From Eucommia ulmoides (lineage: Eukaryota > Streptophyta > Magnoliopsida > Garryales > Eucommiaceae), in the NCBI GenBank assembly GCA_016647705.1, contig CM028330.1, forward strand, positions 29,406,649 through 29,470,648: a DNA stretch of 64,000 nucleotides, written 5' to 3'. The notes beneath the pieces are model-generated. The model did not search any database and had not been told where the DNA came from. It worked only from the letters and a program-made list of their open reading frames with translations. Below are positions 11,375-24,594 of the stretch, piece by piece. A program made the translations under genes and the position numbers. Numbering within the stretch: position 1 is the stretch's first letter; every line of letters begins with the position of its first letter.

Positions 11375-12017
11375 GAAAAAATTATTACAAAATAAATAAA
11401 AAATAAAAAAATATAATAATTTTTTTCTTTATTTCCTTTTTTGTATAAGTACATAAGCATGTTTATTTTCTTTAAATTATTTCATTATATCCTTGCTAAA
11501 TCCATGCTTTAAATTTCTATCATTTAAATTCTACATTTTACTTTATTTACCGCTTTTTGTGCATATATTATTGTCATGATTCTCTTCAAGGCACGAACAC
11601 CTCATCTTATCTGCATATATCATGACAAACTCAAAGTCGTGGACCTCATTAAGAGGCCAGTAGTAGGGGCTGAAATCGTGAGATTTCATCATATCGATCT
11701 AAGCCTCAAAACGCGATAGGACTAGAAAGAGGAGTCAGTAGCGGCTAGGCAATGCAGTTTATCCGCTGGGATCTGGCCACAAAACTCACCTCGCTTGGAT
11801 CACCAACCAACGATGGATGTTCCCCTAGAGAAGATGCTGGAGGTTTGAAGATTTGAGAGCTGAACCTTTTTAGGATGCGTTAGTAGAAAAACCGTGAACC
11901 TCATATAGTAATCCTAGGATAGAATGTTGTCCAAACCCAAAAATTTTAAGACACTATATATATAGGATTGGAGATACATGTTTAACACTGCTTTATTTTT
12001 GTAGCTTGAAACTATAC
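11375..12017 (+). mobile_element. Untranslated leader of the first Ogre/Tat-type element
   Basis: The block at about 11,520-11,950 is homologous to 35,280-35,700. Shared words include CAGTAGTAGGGGCTGAA / GATAGTAGGGGCTGAA, GGATCACCAACCAA / GGACCACCAACCAA, TGGATGTTCCCCT / TGGATATTCCCCT and GGAGGTTTGAAG / AGAGGTTTGAAG. No coding frame is visible. The leader is cut at 12,017 by a copia LTR, and the rest of the element does not reappear behind it. Confidence 0.6.
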
Positions 12018-14395
12018 TATTGAATTCAGAGTTTTGATGAACAATTGAGTGGTGATGTTTTTGTGTAACTAATGGTTTTATTGATTGTTTTATATTTAAA
12101 ATTCCATATATTTTTTTTTTTTATTAAGAAGAAGAATCGATGTAGAAAATATAAAGGGTGCGTTATGGAAATGATGTAGATGTAAAGAGTTTTGAAGATG
12201 TTGAAGAAAACTAGGTGAAAATAACTTTTTACCTATATACTCTTAATGTAACCTGAAATTAGAATCACGCACGACATGTAAAATGAATCAATCTTATGCG
12301 TGTCTTGATAAGAAGTGATAAGTTTAATATTCTAAAATATGATTTTTTATGTGCTCTTTATGTAAAATGGTTTTGATAAATGACTTAAATGAAAAATGTG
12401 TTTTAAAGTTAGAAAGTTATATTGAGGGCAGAAGGTAGACCTTAGCGGAGGCAACCTTCGCCTAATCCTCGCCTAAGCCCAACATCTATAGCTCAAGTGC
12501 AAAAACTTTGCCTCACCGTTATCGCATACGTCTGTCTATCTTCATTAAATAAAGGGCATTTCTCGTATTATAGTAAGAATCCGTAAAATGTTAAGTTTTT
12601 GGGTTAATTCAGTCAATCGGTAAAAAGGGTCAATTGACTCATTAAAATAGTGTGTTTTAGAAGTAGAAATAGAGACATATTGATCCACTTGGTCAACTGA
12701 GCAAAGAAATCGGTCAATTGATTGAAACAGTAGCTAAAATAAGTAAAAGAATGAGGTCTCTGATCAATTTGGTCAACCAACGGGTTTGGGTCAGTCAACT
12801 GAATGAAACAGTAGCAAATTTGGAAGATTGGGGAAATGCTACTGACCGTATTAGCCAATCGACCAAGTGGGTTGATCAATCAATAAATGTTAAGGCCAAT
12901 GGCTAAATAAGCCATTGGCATTAGGCAGTCGACTGAAGTTAGAAGTCGGTCAACCGATAGGATCAGTCAACAAATTGATTGTTTTGATCTCTTAGTCAAA
13001 TCTATCCTTTTTTTATGATATCAATGGATGTTTTTAAGGGATTTTGAATTAATTTCGTGAACTACAATGTATTATGTGATCCCTAATTATTTGGTTCACA
13101 TATTTTAATATTCTGTTAATTAAAATGATTTAGTTCTTCCTATCCTTATGAATTGCTAATTTAAAAAGTTTTTGGGACTAAAATGAACATATCAAAGAGT
13201 ATTTTTGAATGAAACATACCTATTTTTATGGGCTATGATATATGGAGTCGTAAGATGTTATTTTATGACATATCTTCTGAAAACTTGCCGTTGGAGGCCT
13301 AGTTATAGGTCTATTTAATTAGACCTGTGGGATTGAGTATTGACACATCAAGAATACTCAGATTTGAGCTTTTTAAGATTAATATTATCACTGAGATTTC
13401 TACTAGAGATTATTATTCAAGTTTGTATTGCTTATCGTGAAATCGTTCTTACTTTTGGTGAATCCAAGTGAGATCCTTCCAAGTATTTTTATTTGTTTTC
13501 TAAGATTTATATATTGATTGCTTGGTTAAGGATTGTTTAGAAAATCGTTTTGAACTTAAAGTCCTAAAAATCTTTTAAACGATTTTTGTTTAATTATCTG
13601 ATTACATGCTTACTTTGTGCTACCCACTTCATTATTTAATCGGATTTAATTTTCCTTACATTGTATCTATCACGTAATAATTATTCAAACCATTAATTGA
13701 GTATATCTTTATTGAGGTGGTAAAAGCTCCTTGTGGGAAGAAACTTACAATTGTTTGTATTTGTGAGTTTGAGAGGATTAGACACGTTTGGGACGGTGTT
13801 TAGTCAGGGTAGCTAGGGTTTTGATCTTTTTTTTGTGAAAAAGATTAGAGTTTGATCTTTATCTTGCAAAAATGTTTAGCTATTCTTTTTCCCGAAAAAG
13901 AACTAATTTTGTATTCTTCCGATAATAGAATTAAGTAATTGTAAACATCCTTCCTAAGCCTGTGAAAATGATAAGTATAAAAGTGTGAGGGAGTGGTATG
14001 TTTGATCTTTATCTTGTTAAAAGGATTAGGTTTTGATTCTTCTTGTAATAAAATTATGTTAGTCTTGAGTCCGGTAAAAAGATATGGTTCTTCCTGAGTC
14101 TGTGAAAAGGATAATTATAAAGGTTGATTTTGAGCCTGTGAAAAGAATCAAAATTGTAAGGGTTTGGTTCCTATCCGGGAAGGAATAAGGGGTTTAGTGG
14201 ATTGAGAATCTCCGTGGAGCTCGGCAGATTGGATGTACGTAAGAGTAGCTTACTGAACTAGGATATATTGTTGTATACTGCATTGATTACTTCTTTATAT
14301 TTTGTTTGGGTGTGCATTTAGAATTAAATATATTTTTGCTGCGTAACAAGATAATAATTGATTTAGGGAAGAACATAGATATTCTTACAATTTCT
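12018..14395 (+). repeat. 5' LTR of the SIRE-like copia element
   Basis: It aligns along its length with the 3' LTR at 16,864-19,041 (for example CTAATGGTTTTATTGA, TAGGGTTTTGAT, TGTACTGCATTG) but lacks the last 90 or so bases, where integrase sequence starts. The exact junction lies between 14,372 and 14,400. A cluster of GTCAAC/GTCAAT/GTCGAC words spans about 12,600-12,965. Confidence 0.7.
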
Positions 14396-16582
14396 CTACA
14401 CCAAGGACGCTACAACAAAATGGTGTTATGAAAAGAAAGAACATAACGCTTTAAAAAATGCCCAGGACTATGCTAAATGAGAACAATCTTCCTAAATACT
14501 TCTGGGCTGAAGCAATAGGTATTGTATATCATGTTGTTAATAAAGTATCTACTCGAAGAGGTGTTAGTAAAACCCCTTATAAGATTTGGAATGGAAAAAC
14601 TCCAAATCTATAATATTTTAAAATTTTCGGATGTAAATACTTTAAGGATAATTTGGGTAAGTTTGATGCTAAGTCATATCATGGTATTTTTCTTGGATAT
14701 ACTTTGGCTAGTAAGGCATATAGACTCTATAATAAGCGATCATTAGTTGTAAAAAAAATTATGCATGTGGTATTTGAAGAATCTAATCCATTTATGTCGA
14801 GAAAGGATTTGGACGATGATGGTGCAGGTATAATGACAAAGCAAAAAACCAAAAAGCTGGAACATGAAAAGAACCTTCAAATTCTAAGGATAAAGAGCCA
14901 CAAAATGAAGGGATGACTTTACCACGAGTTATAAAGACAATTCCGGAACATTCGGTAAAAGAAATTATAGGTTATTTCGAAAAAAGTGTAAGTACTATGT
15001 CCTCCCTTAGAGATATTGTTAATCTTGCATTTATATCTCAAATGAACCTAAAATTGTTAACAAAACTTTAACTGATAGATTTTGGATCTCTACTATGCAA
15101 GAAGAATTACTTCAATTTGAGATAAATAAAGTTTGATCTCTAATCCCTAGACCTGATTTTCATCCTGTTATTGGTACTAAATGGGTTTATCGTAATAAAA
15201 ATGATGAAACAAGTATGGTAATTAAAAATAAAACAAGATTAGTAGCGCAAGGCTATAATCAAGAAGAAATAATTAATTATGACGAGACATATGCACTAAT
15301 TGCTAGATTAGAATCCATTAGAATGCTATTAGTTTTTGCATGTTCACATAATTTTGAATTGTTTCAAATTGATGTCAAGAGTGCCTTCTTAAACGAATTT
15401 TTAACTAAGGAAGTTTATGTGTAACAATAACTTGATTTTGAAAATGATAAATTATCTAATTATGATTTTAATCTACTAAGACTTTGTATGAACTCAAACA
15501 AACTCCTCAGCTTGGTATAAGAGACTTAGCTGGTACTTAATTGAGAATGGTTTTCGACGTGGTCTAAGTGATATAACTCTTTTTGTTAAGCAAAATGAAT
15601 CTGACATCCTATTGGTATAAATATATGTGGATGATATTATTTTTAGTTCTGCTAATGAAGATTTTTTTTTCCCTAAGAGTTTACCAAAATTATGCAAGTA
15701 GAATTTCAAATGAGTATGATGGGAGAATTAATATTCTTTCTCGGACTACAAATTAAACAAACTCATGAAGCAATTTTTATCAATCAAGTCAGGTACACAA
15801 ATGAGTTATTGAAAAAGTATGGCTTTAATGGTAATAAAGAATACAAAATTACCATGGTAACAGCTACAAAAATAAAAAAAGATGATATGGGCAAAAAGGT
15901 CAATGAAAGATGTATCGAGGTATGATCGGTAATTTGTTGTATATTACTGCTAGTAGACTTGATATTATGTTTAGTGTATGTTTGTGTGCGTGATTTTAGT
16001 CTTACCCGAAAGAATCGCATTTAATCGTTGTCAACTGAATCTTTCGATATTTAAAGGGAAATTATGATATAGGATTATGGTATCCTAGAGGGAGTGATTT
16101 TATATTAACAAGTTATTCCGACACTGATTTTGCTAGATGTAAAGTTGAGCATAAAAGCACAAGTGATTCATGTCATTTCTTAGGATATGCTTTAGTTTCT
16201 TGGTCAAGCAAAAACTATAATTCTATTGTCTTATTTACGATTGAGATAAAATATATAGCAGTTGGTAATTATTATTCATAAATTCTGTATATTAAATAAA
16301 AATTACATAATTTTGGGGTTTACATGGAGAAAGTACCTATGTTTTGTGATAATAAAAGTGTTATATGTTCAAGTAAGAATCCAACACAGTACTCACGAAC
16401 TACATAGAGATACTTCATCATTTTATTCATGATCACATTCAGAAAGGAGATGTTGCTATTGAATATGTTAATACTTCCGACCAACTTGCAGATATTTTTA
16501 CTAAACCTCTAATCGAATATCAATTTATGAAAATTATTCGGGGTTTAGGTATGACTAGGCCTAATGATGTGTGCCTAGAATA
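14396..16582 (+). pseudogene. SIRE-like copia pol remnant: integrase end, reverse transcriptase, RNase H
   Basis: Reading through stops and frame changes, the order is: integrase core end (QQNGVMKRKN, LNENNLPKYFWAEAIG, TPYKIWNGKTPNL), the integrase C-terminal motif (GKFDAKSYHGIFLGYTLASK), reverse transcriptase (TKWVYRNKND, LVAQGYNQEEIINYDETYA, FQIDVKSAFLN, then YVDDIIFSSANED), RNase H (SDTDFARCKVEHKSTSDSC) and the tail EYVNTSDQLADIFTKPL. At least ten stops or shifts are present, so no product is made. The YVDD catalytic core is still readable. The order INT-RT-RH identifies Ty1/copia; the wording fits the SIRE/Maximus lineage. Confidence 0.85.
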
Positions 16583-16863
16583 AATGTTTTCATCATTTGT
16601 CTCCATTTTTTGAGATGACAATGTATGATATTTTAGTATTTGTTCTCCTAAGAATTGCAATTATATAGGGGAATTTTTTTCAAAAGGAGAGCAACAATCA
16701 TGTGTTATGCTTAAATTGAAAATATTTTTGATAAATATTTTTTATTCTCATAATGGTGCTTACACGAGTTGAAAAAATCCATCCTCAGATTTAGAGGGAG
16801 CGTGGTTACATTTTCTATTGAGAAAATATCAAAATTAATTATCATCATAAAAAATGGAGAGAT
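16583..16863 (+). other. Region between pol and 3' LTR with polypurine tract
   Basis: Non-coding sequence ends in the purine-rich AAAAAATGGAGAGAT (about 16,849-16,863), directly before the TGTTGA of the 3' LTR, as expected for plus-strand priming. No envelope-like frame is visible here. Confidence 0.55.
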
Positions 16864-19041
16864 TGTTGAACCTAATGTTTTGATGGATAATTGAACATTA
16901 ATTTTTTATGGAACTAATGGTTTTATTGAGTGATTTAAGATTAAAAGTTTCATATGTTGAAATAAGAAAAAGAATGAGTCAAAAATATTAATCGTTAAAG
17001 ATTTACAAGTAGAAGAATTTACGGAATGATGATTGAAGACTCAAAGGAATTTATGAAGAAATTCAAGGCAGGTGCAAGATGAAAATAATAAATATTTTTA
17101 GAGCATTGAGGCATGGAAGATATTTAGGTAAAAACAACAACTCATTAGTTTTATGCTCTTAATGCAACTGAAATGAGGATTACGCATGACACTTTAAAAA
17201 TGAATAAACTTATATGCATCATGGTTAGAAGTGATTAGTTTAAGATTCTAAATGGTTTTTATAAAGTGTTAAATCATAAAAATATTTTTGATAAAGTGTT
17301 TAAGTGAAGAAATGATTTAACACATAAAATAATGGGTTTTCTGGTCAATCGACGAAATAGGTCGATCAACTAATGAAAACAGTAGCTTGAGGAGTTGAAA
17401 CGGTAAACCTACTGACCAATTTAGTCAATTGACGAGATAGGTCGATCAACTAACTAATCCAGCAATTGAAATGAAGACATATAGGAAAGCCCTCTAAGCA
17501 ATTCAGTCAATTGACGGTGAGGTCAGTAAATCGATGAGAGTCGGTGCAACGGTCTGAAAACTGACCATTGTAGGGGTAGTCGACTGAACTGAGGCTGGTT
17601 GACTAATGAGGCATATAATCAAAGTTTGACTATTTTAGTTTTTTTATCCAAATCTTATTGTTTTCAATGTTTTAATGAGAGATTTTTAAGGGATTTTTGT
17701 TTTTCACTATTATATCATATATTACTAAAATCCTATCTATTTGGTCCATATATTAAATTATTCTTTGAATTGAATTGGTAACACTACTCCATTTCTTTAA
17801 GAGTTTTGAATTTAAAAAGATTTGGGAGACCGAATTGAGTTTTTTTTTTTTTTTTAAATATTTTTAAATGGAATACATCTCTTTTGATAGGATATGATAT
17901 ATAGGTTCTTAAATTGATATATTAGGCCTTATTTGAAAACTAATCGTTATAGTTGTAGTAAAAAGTCTATATATGGAGACCTGCGTTTTTCAACTTGAGT
18001 AATCTTGAACAATTAGCCTTTGTTATTAAATGATAGTGATTTACGCTGAGAAATTTATAAGAGATTGCTATTGAAAGAGTTCTTGATTGAGGCATGAAAA
18101 CATTTTCATCACTGCTCTTTATTCTACACTGACCTATCGTAATTGTTATGAAGAAATTCCGATGAGATATTTCCAAGTTAGTTAAAGCGCTTTCTTTGAT
18201 TATTTATTTGATTACTTGCATTAAGTGTTTTAGAAAAATTATTTTTAAATCTAATATCTTAACAATCTTTTAAAATGATTTTATTTGTGAAATCTAATTA
18301 TTTATTATTTGTGCTTTAAATCGATTAAATCATATTCTTCCTCACGTAGATTCTATCACATAGTTTTTGGGACATTAATTGAGTATAATTATTTTGAAGT
18401 GGTAAAATCTCATGCGGGAAGAAACTTGTGAATTTTTTGTATTTGCGAGTTTGAGTGGATTAGACATATTTGGGATAGTGTCTAATCAGGGTAGTTAAGG
18501 TTAATTTATAGACTAAAAAAAGAATAGGGTTTTATCTTTAGCCTGTGAAAAAGATTAGGTTAATCTTTAACCATTTAAAAGATTAAGTTTTGATTATTCC
18601 TGTAATAGAATTAGGTTTGTCTTTAGCTGGAAAAAGATAAAGTTTTTCCTACGCTTGTGAAAAAGATAAGTGTAATAGTGTGAGAGTCTAAAGATACATT
18701 TTGAGCTTGCAAAAAGAATTAGGTTAATCTTGAACTTGTAAAAAAAATCGTAAGGGTTTGGTTCCTACCCGACAAAGGAATTAGGGTTAGTGGATTGCAA
18801 AATTCCTATGAAGCTCGGGGGACTGAACGTAGGTAAGAATAACTTATCGAATCAGGATAAATTGTTGTGTACTGCATTGTTATATTTCTGTTATTTGGGT
18901 ATGCACTTAGTTAAATACATTTCCGCTGCTTAACCAGATAATAATCAGTTAAGGAAATTGATAACTTGTGTTTGATTTAATTATTTAATTTTTTGTCACT
19001 ACCTAATTCACACTCCTCTTGGGTAGATCTTTGGGTCAACA
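16864..19041 (+). repeat. 3' LTR of the SIRE-like copia element
   Basis: It is 2,178 bp, TGTTGA to CAACA, and matches the 5' LTR and the solo LTR at 24,595-26,717 (opposite strand). GTCAAT/GTCGAC-like words cluster at about 17,340-17,600. The end CTCCTCTTGGGTAGATC is the usual SIRE-type terminus. Confidence 0.75.
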
Positions 19042-21131
19042 CCTGTTATAACCCAAAACCGATTCCCACGTGAACATTGAAAACATATTTATTTTATTGC
19101 ATTTACTTTACCATCATTTAATCATACTGTCGTTTACTTTTGGCTTTGCGCCTTTCTGCGCTTTTGTTTTCTTGCATTTACTTTACTCTCATTTACTTTC
19201 ACCTTCTTTGCCTTTTCGCGCTTTTACTTTTTTGCATTTTACTTTACTATTCTACGCCTTTCCGTGCTTTAAATTTCTTACAGTGTTTTCTTTTTTAAGT
19301 CGAGTCCTCCCTAGCTAAAGTCGAATAAGGGAGGACCCCCTATTCCCCGCTTCAGTTTTGCGATCTTGTGAAACAAAAATGGTGGGATAAAGGTTGTCCT
19401 TTCCCAAAATGTTTCGCCTTTCTTAGCCATGGTTAGAACTAACAACATATATATATATATATATATATATCACACACAAAAATTATGTTTTTATATAGTA
19501 ACCAAAACATTTTTTTTTTTTGCCTAAACTAAAAACTATAAAGAGAGGATTATCTATACCTTGCTTGTAGGTTTCCCGATCATGTGAGAAATTTTAAATG
19601 AGGGTTAAGGAAAATCCTTTCCCCAAGTGGTTTTAATTAAGGTTATTATGACAAATAACACGTATTTTTTTTTTTTTCACTTTACTGAAAAATAAGAAAA
19701 ACTAAGTCTATTTGTTTTCTTCCAAAAACAAAGAATCTTTAAAAAAATGTGTTCCTTTTTATTCTAAAAAGTGATTTCCATGAAACAATTTTTTTTTCTT
19801 CATAAATGTCTTCTTTTTTTTTTCCTAAAAAATTCTTACAAAACTTTAATGTTTCTTTTATTTTAGCAAAAAAAAAAAGTATTTTCTAAAAAATATATTT
19901 TTAAAAAGTTAAGACCAAAATGGTTTTATCCAAAAATGTTAAAAATATTTTCTTTACTTAAAAATATTTTTTTTCTTAAAATATTTTTCTTCGTAAGAAG
20001 TCCAAAAGTTTTCATAAAGGTTTTTTTTTTCTAACAAAACTAAAACATGTAACTTTAAAAATGTGTTTTTCACAACATAACTAAAACTTTTTTTTTTTTT
20101 TTTTTCATTTGTTTTAAAACATGTTTTTCATAAAAAAAAAATTCTTTTTGTTTTTTATTTAAAAATATTTTTATTCATAAAGAAAGTTTAAAATAAAGTT
20201 TTTTTTAAACATTTTTTTTTATAAGAAACCAAACCCTATGTTTCTTAATTTTTATTTTATTTTATTTTTTTATAAAAAACAAAAAAAAATGTTAATTAAT
20301 TTTTAAAAAAAATATTTTTTTGAAGAAAAACAAGAAAAAATATTTTTCTTAGTCTTTAAATTGTTTTCTTAAAGGAACATCTCTTTTTAATCTTGTCATG
20401 ATGGAAAAGACTTTTCATTTTCAAAGTTTCATTTTTTCTTTTTCATACATAAGTTTTTGCCAACACAACTAAAGCTAAAGTCAAATAAAAAACCCCTTCA
20501 GGACCAAGCTTGTTGATTCTTATATAATTGATCGGTGGTTTAAAATGGGAACATTTTTTTTTCCTATTTTATTTTACTTTTTTATTTAATTACTTGGTTT
20601 TATGTGTTTATTTGCTTTACTTCATTTGCATGACATAATAAAAAAGGGTAAGGGGAAAAAGATTATGTTAGCCAACCAAATTAAAATAAAACTTGGACTT
20701 AGTTTAATTTAAAATACTTAGACTAGGTACAATTTCCGAACGAGTGTTTTGGGGTGCCAAACACATTTTCGAGTATAATCGACCCCCAAACTTAAAATAA
20801 TACTCTGGTTAGGACCTATATTTTGATTCAAAATTTGGGACATTTCAAAAGTTTTGTTTTTCTTTTATTTTCTTCAAAACCAAGTTACCTAGCACACATT
20901 TTCAAAACTCATGCTAGGTGGCGACTCCAAAATTTCATAAAATTCGGTTCAAGTAAATTTGTTCAAAATCGATGCTTAGAAAATTTTTTAACATGTTTTT
21001 TTTTAAAGATTTTCAAAAGTAAAGTTTATCCAAAAGCATTTCAAAAAGGATAAGTTTGTTTTAAAAAATGAACGAGATTTGAATAACACGACATATGAGG
21101 TGTTGTTTCTTGAAATTCGGGGTGCATCAAG
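19042..21131 (+). mobile_element. Truncated Ogre/Tat-type LTR
   Basis: It is homologous to about 7,400-11,130 of the first LTR: the CTTTACTTT-rich block with CTTTCCGCGC-like words (19,090-19,290), the A/T homopolymer tract (19,660-20,460), then the terminal module with GTGTTTTGGGGTGCC, CCTAGCACACA and GGTGGCGACTCCAAAA, ending GGGGTGCATCAA. The start and the TATA region are missing. A (TA)n array of about 11 units lies at 19,449-19,470. It may be the 3' LTR partner of the LTR at 6,416, with the whole interior lost, or a separate copy. Confidence 0.65.
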
Positions 21132-24100
21132 TAGGATCAAGTAAGGGAACACGATTTGATTTGATCAACCTTTTACCCACAGCAGGAATTTTACAAGATT
21201 TGCAATCAGTTATTTGAAATTTGTGAAGAAGATCATTGCTCTATTTTTTGATGAAGAAAGGGCCTTGTGAAGTGGAAATAAATTCTAAACTAAGAACATA
21301 ACGCAAAAAACCAAGATCCTTCATATAAAATTCTTGACGTAATTGAGAGATGAGAGAATCAACGTATGTAGAGTCATTACTAGTTATGATAATATCATCC
21401 ACTTATAGAACAAGTTTAACAGAACAGGATTTATTGGTTTTGAGAAATAATGATGTATCAACAGAGAAATATTGAAAATAAAAGACTAGAAGATTGAAAA
21501 CCAGGAGGTGCTTGTTCTAGGCTATAAATGGACTTGTGAAGCTTGTAATCATATGAAGGACAAGAGAGATCGACAAACCCATACGGTTCAGTCATATAAA
21601 CCTCCTATTTGAAAATCCCATGAAGAATGCATTCTGGACATCCAGTTCTCTTAGACTCCAATGGTAAGAACAAGATAAAAAAATAGTATGCTTAACATCT
21701 GGACTAAAAGTCTCACCATAATCAATTCCATGTTCTTAATAAGAACCCTTGACAACCAACCTTGCCTTATGTAAAAAAATATTACCATCAGAATTGTATT
21801 TGTTGTTGTACACCCATCAACAATCGATCACAGTTTTATCAAAAAGAGGAGGAACTAAGGAAAAAAATACCTTGTTTTTGAACAATAAAAAAATTTTCAT
21901 CGATAGAAAATATCCATTTAGATGTTTTAGCAACAATGGTATAACAGAAGGTTCAACGTTTGGACAAGCGGTAGCAACAAATCATACTTTCATCGTAGAA
22001 ATTACTGATTTTCCTCTAGTTTGCGTTGGATGATGATTTAAAGTTGAAACAAAATTTAATGATTTGGAACATAAGTTATATTAGGAGGATCAAATTAATG
22101 AGATGCCATTGGTTGAGGTGAGGTTTTCCTGTAAGAGGATGGTGCAGGAGGGTTAATAGGATTGGAGTATAGATTTGGAATGGATGAACAAATAGTAATT
22201 TTAGTGTGAGACAAAAGTGGATCAAAGGCAGGCTTGGGTATATGACCAAGAAGAGAAGGGGTAGAAGGGGGTAGAAGGGGGTAGATGGGGGTAAAGTGAG
22301 AATAGGTTGATTGTGATCAACAACAGAAAAAATACGTTCATTAAAGATTACATATCTACTAATGTAAAACTGAAGGGAGGGAATATGAAAGCACATCTAC
22401 CTTTTGTAGTCTAGCATAATCCAAAACACATTGTGTGGTTTTGGATTGAAACTTGTTAGAATTATAGGGTATAAGAAGAGTATAACAAGCATAACAAAAA
22501 ACTTTAAGAATGGAGTAATCTGGAGAAGTACTGAACAATAATTCCTATGGAAACCTGTAACACGTATGAACACTAGGCATGCGACTTACAGGAAAAACAA
22601 CAACTGTGAAAGTATGTACCTTAAATTGAAGAGGAATGAAAGCTTTAGACATTAGGGTAGTTGTTGTTTCAATAATATATCTACGCTTCCTTTAGGTAAT
22701 GCCAATTTATTGAGGAGTATAAGGACAAGATTTTTTATGACATGTGCCATTAGATCGCAGTAATGTTTGAAAAATAATACTCATATATTCACATCACCAT
22801 TTGTTCTCAAAATTTTAATAGTGCAAATAAGAAATTTTTAATGTATGCTTTGAAGTCTAAGAAAACAGAGTACACATCATATTTATTATTACAAAGGAAT
22901 AGTTATGTGTATCTTGTATGATGATCAATGAAAATAACATAGAATCTAAATCATTGTTAGGATTTATGTTGGGGCAATACCCCAAACATTACTGGTGAAC
23001 AAGATGAAAAGGAAAAGGAGAAATAAAATATGAAGAAGAAAAATGAAGTTTGGTCATCTTTCCATAAAGACAAGGTTGACAAATATAGCCATTTTCTTAA
23101 TTTGATTCAACAAAATTCAAAAGAGTATATGAAGATAAACATAGCCTAATATAGCCTAATATAGCATGCCACAAAGAATGAGAAACACATTTGCCAATAA
23201 ATGAAATAGGGAAGAAACCAGTAGTAGTGATTTGAGAAGGCATGCCTTGTACGGTATAAGCCATTTATATTGTTGCTTTGGTAGAGAATTCTCATGATGG
23301 AATTGTGTTGATTTTGAAAGATGAGGCATAAAAATAAAAACAATTATTATCTTGACAAAATTTGATAACAGGCAGTAAGTTGGTGGCAATAGTAGGGACT
23401 CTTAGGATTAGATGAAGTTTGGAATCGTGAAAGGAAATTTTGAGATTAGAAATACCTATATGACTAATAGGTAGATCATGCCTATTACCCACAACAACTT
23501 TATATAATCTTCAGGAAAATACAGATTGTTCATAGAAGAAGTGATGTGATTTGTTGTCCCTGTATCAAAAAGCCACATGTTCTGGTTGCCAATACTTTGG
23601 AGCTGAACGAGGTTGCCATTACAGTGAGATGAGAAAAAGAATGACTACTTTGATAGGCATAATTCATTATTTTGTAATAATCTAAAGTAAACTAATTAGG
23701 TTAAGAGAAAATTTGGCAAAGTATAAAGGGAGATTTGTTATTACATTTGAAAAAAATTGGAGGATTGAGCAGTATGAGATTCGTTGCCGATGGAGCGGTA
23801 ACCAGAACCACTGGCTCTGCTTCCTTGATTATAATATTTGACTGGATTGTTATACTACCACCTCATCTCTATTGTCACAAATTCATCGCATTTGTAGCAA
23901 TCGAGAGCTAATCGTTGATGAATTATTTTGATTCTTTAATCGATTGTTCTTCAGTTTTGAGAAAAACATGAAGCTGCTCAAGAGTAATCATTTTGCATTT
24001 GGTACAAGTGGTAGTTTTAAATCCATCAAACTGCAGAGGAAGACCTCATAGAGTATAAACGAGAATATCTTTGTCCACGATAAGAACATAAACCGTAACA

Positions 24101-24594
24101 TTAATCATGAATCTTCTTGGTTTTGTGAAGATAGACATCAACCGATTTTTTATTTTTTTATGTCTTAAAGATCAGATTTGTAATTGGAGGATATTAGATT
24201 GAAAGAGAAAGATGTGAGTTGATTTTTAAGAGTGAGCCATACCTAACGAGCATTGAGTTTAACAACAACATATGCAATAGAGTTTTCAGATAGAGTTGCA
24301 TTAATTAGTATAATGAGGACTTGATCTTGTATGATCCAGACTTGATATTCTAGATTAATTGTTTTAGTCAATCCAGAGGAGTAAATGGATTTAGGAGGAC
24401 AGGGAAGAGATGCATCAACACATCCAAGAAGCGAGGAAGTGAGAAAAATCATAGAAATATCAAAATTCGTAACTTCAAGTTTGAATGGAATCAAATTGGT
24501 AATATTATGAAGTATTTGAAGAGGATTTACAAAACAAGAGGAGGAGAAGGAAGATGAGAAATAAGTGTCTAGAGATGAAGAAGAAGATGGACCT
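21132..24594 (-). pseudogene. Ty1/copia gag-pol remnant (minus strand)
   Basis: Read from right to left: gag start (LHNITNLIPFKLEVTNFD, LGCVDASLPCPP, DQVLIILINATLSE at 24,250-24,540); gag-pre-integrase region (VGNRHDLPISHIGISNLKIS, TIATNLLPVIKFCQDNNCFY at about 23,370-23,500); integrase end (PSLQFYISRYVIFNERIF near 22,340-22,390); reverse transcriptase (EHGIDYGETFSPDVKHTIF near 21,690-21,740; VDDIIITSNDST near 21,380-21,405). Stops and frameshifts occur throughout, so it is dead. The domain order is that of a standard plant copia element of another lineage than the SIRE-like one. The left end stops in the reverse transcriptase at the Ogre-type LTR end. A GGGGTAGAAG direct repeat lies at about 22,255-22,295. 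Confidence 0.85.

Larger units (their letters stand above)
12018..19041 (+). mobile_element. SIRE/Maximus-like Ty1/copia retrotransposon, broken, both LTRs present
   Basis: The 5' LTR starts TATTGAATTCAGAGTTTTGA (12,018) and the 3' LTR TGTTGAACCTAATGTTTTGA (16,864) and ends GATCTTTGGGTCAACA (19,041). The body between holds the second half of pol only. PBS, gag, protease and the start of integrase are missing: the 5' LTR, still recognisable at about 14,372, is joined to integrase sequence near 14,395. Both LTRs have the same internal landmarks in order: a CpG-decayed GTCAAC/GTCGAC cluster, a poly-purine-rich block with GAAAAAGATTAG, then AAGAAACTT. No matching 5-bp target duplication is found (tatac / cctgt), so at least one end is rearranged. 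Confidence 0.75.

Noticed and set aside
11203-11460. 85-codon minus-strand frame with a long poly-Ile run
   Set aside because: It is the translation of the (AAT)n microsatellite.
12013-19046. 5-bp target duplication of the plus-strand SIRE-like element
   Set aside because: Flanks tatac and cctgt differ at nearly all positions; insertion in its present outer frame is not proven.
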